Part shown: positions 6,363 to 9,831 of the stretch, piece after piece
Numbering within the stretch: position 1 is the stretch's first letter
Layout: each line of letters starts with the position of its first letter
NCBI GenBank assembly: GCA_945886995.1
Contig: CAMCZJ010000116.1
Coordinates: 1 to 9,831 of the forward strand
Reading direction: 5' to 3'
Length of the DNA: 9,831 bases
Source: Asaia bogorensis
GTDB taxonomy: Bacteria; Pseudomonadota; Alphaproteobacteria; Acetobacterales; Acetobacteraceae
Notes under the pieces: generated by a model
What the model was told of the DNA's origin: nothing
The model's input: only the letters and a program-made list of their open reading frames with translations
Database searches by the model: none
Position numbers and translations under genes: made by a program

Positions 6363-6394
6363 CGTTCTTTGTCGCACTTCGTTGCAAAGAAACG
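6363..6394 (+). repeat. imperfect inverted repeat upstream of the HtrA gene
   Basis: CGTT-CTTTG (6363-6371) pairs with CAAAG-A-AACG (6385-6394), nine pairs with one bulged A and a 13-nt loop. It starts 7 nt after the DUF2065 stop. No T run follows, so it is a poor intrinsic terminator. It could be an operator for the downstream promoter or a processing site between the hflKC and protease transcripts. Confidence 0.3.
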
Positions 6395-6422
6395 GCCTAC
6401 ACTCACGCCCATGGCGCCAATC

Positions 6423-6431
6423 TGCTATGAT
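6423..6431 (+). promoter_or_regulatory. extended -10 promoter element of the HtrA/DegP gene
   Basis: TG-C-TATGAT is an exact extended -10 motif (TGnTATnnT type). There is no good -35 at 16-18 nt upstream (6402-6408 reads CTCACGC), and extended -10 promoters often need none. Transcription would start near 6438, ahead of the GAGGAG site that serves the TTG start at 6460. An ATG at 6427 lies inside the motif and so would be absent from this transcript. Confidence 0.45.
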
Positions 6432-6446
6432 CATTGACGCAATCCC

Positions 6447-6454
6447 GAGGAGAG
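6447..6454 (+). promoter_or_regulatory. ribosome binding site that fixes the TTG start of the HtrA gene
   Basis: GAGGAGAG, with the AGGAG core at 6448-6452, lies 7 nt before TTG at 6460. This is the strongest Shine-Dalgarno match in the area. The in-frame ATGs at 6331 and 6427 have no comparable site. Confidence 0.7.
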
Positions 6455-6459
6455 CTTCC

Positions 6460-7965
6460 TTGCGTATCGTCCATCTTGCCCTCGCGGGCGCCCTTGCGCT
6501 GGCCCCGCTGCCCTTGATCGCCCCTGCCCAGGCGCAGCAACGCGCGCCGGAAAGCTTTGCGCCACTTGCGCGGGAATTGCTGCCGGCGGTGGTCAATATC
6601 TCCACCTCCAAGAATGTTGCCCCGCGCGCCGGCCGCCCCAATGCGCCGGAAATGCCGCAATTGCCGCCGGGCAGCCCTTTTGAGGAATTCTTCCGCGATT
6701 TCTTCAATCGCAACCGCCCGCCCGGTCAGGGCCAGGGCGAAGGCCCGCAGCAGCGCCCGCGGCGTGCGCAATCACTCGGTTCGGGCTTCATTATTGATGC
6801 GCAGGAAGGGATCGTGGTGACGAATAACCACGTGATTGACGGCGCCGATGAAATCAACGTGATCCTGCAGGATAAGACCAGCATTCGAGCAGAATTGGTC
6901 GGCACGGACCCGCGCACGGATATCGCGGTACTGCGCATCAAGCATGACAAGCCGCTTGCCGCTGTTGCCTTTGGTGATTCCGATCAGTCCGAAGTGGGCG
7001 ATTGGGTGATCGCCATCGGCAATCCCTTCGGCTTTGGTGGCACGGTCACGGCGGGCATTGTCTCGGCCCGCGGGCGCGATATCGGCCAGGGGCTTTATGA
7101 CGACTTCATCCAAACGGATGCTTCGATCAATCAGGGCAATTCCGGCGGGCCGCTATTTAACATGCGCGGCCAGGTGATTGGGATCAACACCGCCATCGTC
7201 TCCCCCAGCGGGGTTTCGGCGGGGCTTGGTTTTGCCATTCCGGCCAATATGGCAAGCCGCGTGGTGGCGCAGCTACGTGATGCCGGGCGCGTGCGGCGGG
7301 GCTGGATTGGCGTGAATATCCAAGGTGTTACGGATGACATTGCCGAAGCGCTCCGCCTGCCAGCCGGCACGCGCGGCGCGCTGGTGGCGCGGGCGCAGGA
7401 AGATGGCCCGGCGGCCCAGGCGGGGATTCGCTCAGGCGATGTGATCATCCGCTTCAATGGCGTGCCGGTGCCGGAAATGCGCGCCCTGCCGCGCATTGTG
7501 GCAGATAACAATGTGGGCAATTCGGTGCCGGTCGTGGTCTGGCGCGATGGCAAGGAAGAAACCGTGACGGTGACGCTGGGTGAATTGCCGGCGGAACAGC
7601 GCCAGGCCGGGGCGCCGGCGGCGCCTCCTCCCGGTCAGGGGCCGGTGGAGCTCACCGGGCTTGGGCTCAGGGTTGCGACCATCACGGATGAGCTTCGCCA
7701 GCGCTTCAACCTGCGCCCCGAACAGCGCGGCGTGGTGATTGTGGAGGTCGTGCCCGGCACCCCCGCGGCAGAACGCGAGCTTCGCCCCGGTGATGTGATT
7801 GTGGAAGTGCAGCAGCAGCGCGTGGCAACGCCCGCTGAGGTGCAGGAACAGATTGAGCGCCTGCGCCGGCAGAACCGCAATGTTGGACTATTTGCCGTCG
7901 AGAATGCCGGCGGGCAGCGCTTTGTGCCGCTACGCCTGAATGCACGGGGCAATGCGCCGGGCTGA
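6460..7965 (+). CDS. degP: periplasmic serine protease of the HtrA/DegP (MucD-like) family, two PDZ domains
   Basis: Degrades or holds misfolded proteins in the periplasm. From the TTG start it has 501 aa. A classic signal peptide (1-25) is likely cut after AQA, before QQRAPE. The trypsin-like domain carries the full triad: H124 in TNNHVID, D154 in RTDIAV and S228 in QGNSGGP. A Pro/Gln/Gly-rich surface loop (about 85-103) precedes it, as in DegP loop LA. PDZ1 covers about 281-375 (GWIGVNIQGV, RSGDVIIRFNG) and PDZ2 about 399-495 (GLGLRVATI, RPGDVIVEV), joined by an Ala/Pro/Gly linker. An ATG 11 codons upstream (6427) would also give a plausible signal peptide, but it overlaps a -10 motif and lacks a ribosome binding site. 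The gene follows hflKC by about 100 nt, ends at a strong terminator, and fits an envelope-stress role. I cannot separate the DegP and DegQ/MucD subgroups. Confidence 0.96.
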   Translation: MRIVHLALAGALALAPLPLIAPAQAQQRAPESFAPLARELLPAVVNISTSKNVAPRAGRPNAPEMPQLPPGSPFEEFFRDFFNRNRPPGQGQGEGPQQRPRRAQSLGSGFIIDAQEGIVVTNNHVIDGADEINVILQDKTSIRAELVGTDPRTDIAVLRIKHDKPLAAVAFGDSDQSEVGDWVIAIGNPFGFGGTVTAGIVSARGRDIGQGLYDDFIQTDASINQGNSGGPLFNMRGQVIGINTAIVSPSGVSAGLGFAIPANMASRVVAQLRDAGRVRRGWIGVNIQGVTDDIAEALRLPAGTRGALVARAQEDGPAAQAGIRSGDVIIRFNGVPVPEMRALPRIVADNNVGNSVPVVVWRDGKEETVTVTLGELPAEQRQAGAPAAPPPGQGPVELTGLGLRVATITDELRQRFNLRPEQRGVVIVEVVPGTPAAERELRPGDVIVEVQQQRVATPAEVQEQIERLRRQNRNVGLFAVENAGGQRFVPLRLNARGNAPG

Positions 7966-7991
7966 TTGGGCGCCTTTTCTGCAGAAACGAG

Positions 7992-8025
7992 GGGCGATCC
8001 AATGACCGGATCGCCCTTTCTTTTT
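7992..8025 (+). terminator. strong intrinsic terminator after the HtrA gene
   Basis: GGGCGATCC (7992-8000) and GGATCGCCC (8008-8016) form a perfect 9-bp G+C-rich stem with a 7-nt loop, followed at once by TTTCTTTTT. It starts 26 nt after the protease stop codon and separates that unit from thrC. The thrC frame is open through it, which argues against any thrC start upstream of about 8026. Confidence 0.93.
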
Positions 8026-8070
8026 GGGGTGGTCTCGCCACGTGCTGCGTCACCCTTTATGTCTCCCGCC

Positions 8071-9468
8071 ATGGAGTACATCTCAACACGCGGGCAGGCG
8101 CCGGCCCGGGATTTTGAAGGCGTATTGCTGGCTGGCCTCGCTGAGGATGGCGGGCTTTTCGTGCCGCGCCATTGGCCAGAGCTTTCGCCCGCCGAATGGC
8201 GCGCCATGCGCGGGCTCACCTATCCCGAATTAGCCGCGCGCATCATCGGGCTATTCGCCGGGTCTGGCCTGCCTCTCGGGAAACTATGCCAGGAAGCCTA
8301 TGCCGGCTTTGGCCATCCGGCCATTGTGCCGCTGGTCCAGCTTGATCAGCGGTGTTTTGCGCTGGAGCTGTTCCATGGCCCAACACTCGCCTTCAAGGAT
8401 ATGGCGCTGCAATTGCTGGGGCCGCTTTTCGATCATGTGCTGACCAAGCGTGGCGAGCGCGTGACGATTGTCGGCGCGACCTCGGGCGATACAGGTTCGG
8501 CCGCCATTGAAGCCTGCCGGGATCGCGCGGCGGTTGATATCGTCATCCTGCACCCCGAAGGCCGCACAAGCGAAGTACAGCGCCGGCAAATGACCAGCGT
8601 GCTGGCGCCAAATGTCAGCAATATCGCGATCAAGGGCGATTTCGATGCCTGCCAGGATTTGGTCAAGGCCATGTTCAATGACGCGCCTTTCCGCCAGGAA
8701 ATGCGGCTTTCGGCGGTGAATTCGATCAATTGGGCGCGGATTGCGGCGCAAATCCCCTATTATGTCGCGGCTGCTCTGGCGCTTGGCGCGCCTGATCGCC
8801 CCGTGGCTTTCAGCGTGCCTACCGGCAATTTCGGCAATGTGCTGGCCGCCTGGGCCGCGATGCGCATGGGCCTGCCGGTGGCAAAGCTGATCGTGGGGTC
8901 GAACCGCAATGATATCCTGGCGCGGTTTCTGGCGACCAATGACATGACAGCGCGGCCAGTTGAACCATCCCTTTCGCCTTCCATGGATATTCAGGTTTCT
9001 TCCAATTTCGAACGCCTATTGTTCGAATTGCAGGGCCGCGATGGCGGCATCACGGGGGAAGCCATGCGTCGCTTCCGCGCCGAAGGGCGCATGCCCATCG
9101 CGGATGCCGCGTGGCGGGAAACTAACCGGCTTTTCGCGGGCTTCACCCTGGATGATGCCGGGACACTCGCCGAAATCCGCCATTTGCATCAGGCGGCAGG
9201 GTATTTGGCGGACCCGCATACCGCGGTTGGCACCGCCGCCGCGCGCGCTTTGGCGCCGGAAGACCCTGCCATTCCGGTCGTGGTGGCCGCCACCGCGCAT
9301 CCGGCGAAATTCCCCGATGCGGTGGAACGCGCCACGGGGCTGCGCCCCCCTCTGCCCGCGCGGCTTGCCGACCTATATGATCGGGAAGAACGCTTTTCCG
9401 TGCTGGCCGATGACCTCGGCGCGGTGGAAGAAGCGGTTCGTGCCCATGCCCGTCGTAATACAGCTTGA
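8071..9468 (+). CDS. thrC: threonine synthase
   Basis: PLP-dependent enzyme that converts O-phospho-L-homoserine to L-threonine and phosphate, the last step of threonine synthesis. The 465-aa protein opens with MEYISTRGQAPARDFE, the usual start of the bacterial class. FHGPTLAFKDMALQ (101-114) contains the PLP-binding K109. GATSGDTGSAA (135-145) and VPTGNFGNVLA (249-259) form substrate and phosphate loops. VNSINWARIAAQIPYY (216-231) is also typical, and the C-terminal TAHPAKFPDAVERATG (408-423) matches the long fungal/proteobacterial type. Length is normal. The start is uncertain by four codons: ATG at 8059 is also possible, and neither has a clear ribosome binding site. I prefer 8071 for family agreement. 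It follows the terminator of the protease gene, so it needs its own promoter in the short gap 8026-8070, where I see none that is convincing. The next gene starts 16 nt after it. Confidence 0.97.
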   Translation: MEYISTRGQAPARDFEGVLLAGLAEDGGLFVPRHWPELSPAEWRAMRGLTYPELAARIIGLFAGSGLPLGKLCQEAYAGFGHPAIVPLVQLDQRCFALELFHGPTLAFKDMALQLLGPLFDHVLTKRGERVTIVGATSGDTGSAAIEACRDRAAVDIVILHPEGRTSEVQRRQMTSVLAPNVSNIAIKGDFDACQDLVKAMFNDAPFRQEMRLSAVNSINWARIAAQIPYYVAAALALGAPDRPVAFSVPTGNFGNVLAAWAAMRMGLPVAKLIVGSNRNDILARFLATNDMTARPVEPSLSPSMDIQVSSNFERLLFELQGRDGGITGEAMRRFRAEGRMPIADAAWRETNRLFAGFTLDDAGTLAEIRHLHQAAGYLADPHTAVGTAAARALAPEDPAIPVVVAATAHPAKFPDAVERATGLRPPLPARLADLYDREERFSVLADDLGAVEEAVRAHARRNTA

Positions 9469-9484
9469 AAAGATACATTCACCC

Positions 9485-9831
9485 ATGACCGAAGCCGTCC
9501 GCGTTACCCGCCTTGCCAATGGCCTGACCGTTGTTTCTGAAAACATGCCGCGCGTGGAAACCGTTTCCTTCGGTGCCTATGTCTCGGTCGGCACGCGACA
9601 CGAAACGCCGGAAGACAATGGCGTTTCCCACTTCCTGGAACACATGGCCTTCAAGGGCACGGGGCGGCGCGATGCGGCGGCGATTGCGCGGGAAATTGAG
9701 AATGTCGGCGGGCATTTGAATGCCTATACCGCCCGCGAACAAACCGCCTATTACGCCAAGGTGCTGAAGGAAGACACGGCACTCGCCGTTGATATCATCG
9801 GCGATATCCTGACGCATTCAACCTTTGAGCC
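9485..9831 (+). CDS. M16-family zinc peptidase (processing peptidase-like), 5' part only
   Basis: The first 115 residues of a pitrilysin-class metallopeptidase related to the mitochondrial processing peptidase beta subunit; the rest lies beyond the right edge. RVTRLANGLTVVSENMP (6-22) and VSFGAYVSVGTRHE (27-40) form the usual first strand pair. HFLEH (49-53) is the inverted zinc motif HxxEH, where H49 and H53 bind zinc and E52 is the catalytic base. HMAFKGT, ENVGGHLNAYTAREQTAYY (72-90) and VLKEDTALAVDIIGDIL (93-109) continue the family pattern. The third zinc ligand, a Glu about 75 residues after the motif, falls just outside. The gene starts 16 nt after thrC with only a weak purine-rich site, and a thrC-M16 pairing is common in Alphaproteobacteria as I recall. 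Full members have about 420 aa. The substrate is unknown. Confidence 0.93.
   Translation, partial: MTEAVRVTRLANGLTVVSENMPRVETVSFGAYVSVGTRHETPEDNGVSHFLEHMAFKGTGRRDAAAIAREIENVGGHLNAYTAREQTAYYAKVLKEDTALAVDIIGDILTHSTFE

Noticed and set aside
6331..6459. Longer HtrA starts at 6331 or 6427
   Set aside because: The 6331 start overlaps the DUF2065 gene and puts a non-signal sequence before the signal peptide. The 6427 ATG lies in a -10 motif and has no ribosome binding site.
7966..8070. thrC starting right after the protease stop
   Set aside because: The frame would run through a perfect intrinsic terminator and add 35 residues absent from threonine synthases.
1..9831. CRISPR array, IS element, prophage or defence island
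   Set aside because: No spaced direct repeats, transposase, integrase or foreign-looking base composition were seen; all genes are housekeeping types with uniform codon use.

Overview
This is an ordinary, densely packed chromosomal window with high G+C. It most likely comes from an alphaproteobacterium; Rhodospirillales or Acetobacteraceae is my guess, held loosely. The pointers are a circularly permuted two-piece tmRNA gene at the left edge, thyX for dTMP synthesis, the order hflK-hflC-DUF2065-HtrA protease, and thrC followed by an M16 (processing-peptidase-like) gene. I see no phage, IS element, CRISPR array or clear sign of horizontal transfer, and no previously undescribed multi-gene system.

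Layout. (1) Positions 1-148, minus strand: part of ssrA (tmRNA). The acceptor piece ending in CCA comes first, then a 25-nt intervening segment, then the start of the coding piece, which runs off the window before the tag frame. (2) 191-1351, minus: an M20-family amidohydrolase, transcribed towards ssrA. (3) 1480-2698, plus: thyX and a 91-aa two-helix membrane protein 4 nt behind it, divergent from the amidohydrolase. (4) 2700-2743: a nested palindrome between convergent genes. (5) 2756-3859, minus: mrp (apbC), an Fe-S cluster carrier ATPase. (6) 4037-7965, plus: hflK, hflC and a DUF2065 protein joined by 4-nt ATGA/GTGA overlaps, then an HtrA/DegP-type periplasmic protease that probably has its own promoter and a TTG start. 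This block ends at a strong intrinsic terminator (7992-8025). (7) 8071 to the end, plus: thrC and the first 115 codons of an M16 zinc peptidase, 16 nt apart.

Functionally, the central block is a membrane and envelope protein quality-control cluster. HflK/HflC are SPFH proteins that control the FtsH protease, and the HtrA enzyme degrades damaged periplasmic proteins. tmRNA at the left edge also serves protein quality control by rescuing stalled ribosomes. The remaining genes are housekeeping metabolism: dTMP synthesis, Fe-S delivery, threonine synthesis and amide hydrolysis. No gap between genes exceeds 300 bases; the largest are about 130 bp (1352-1479) and 177 bp (3860-4036).
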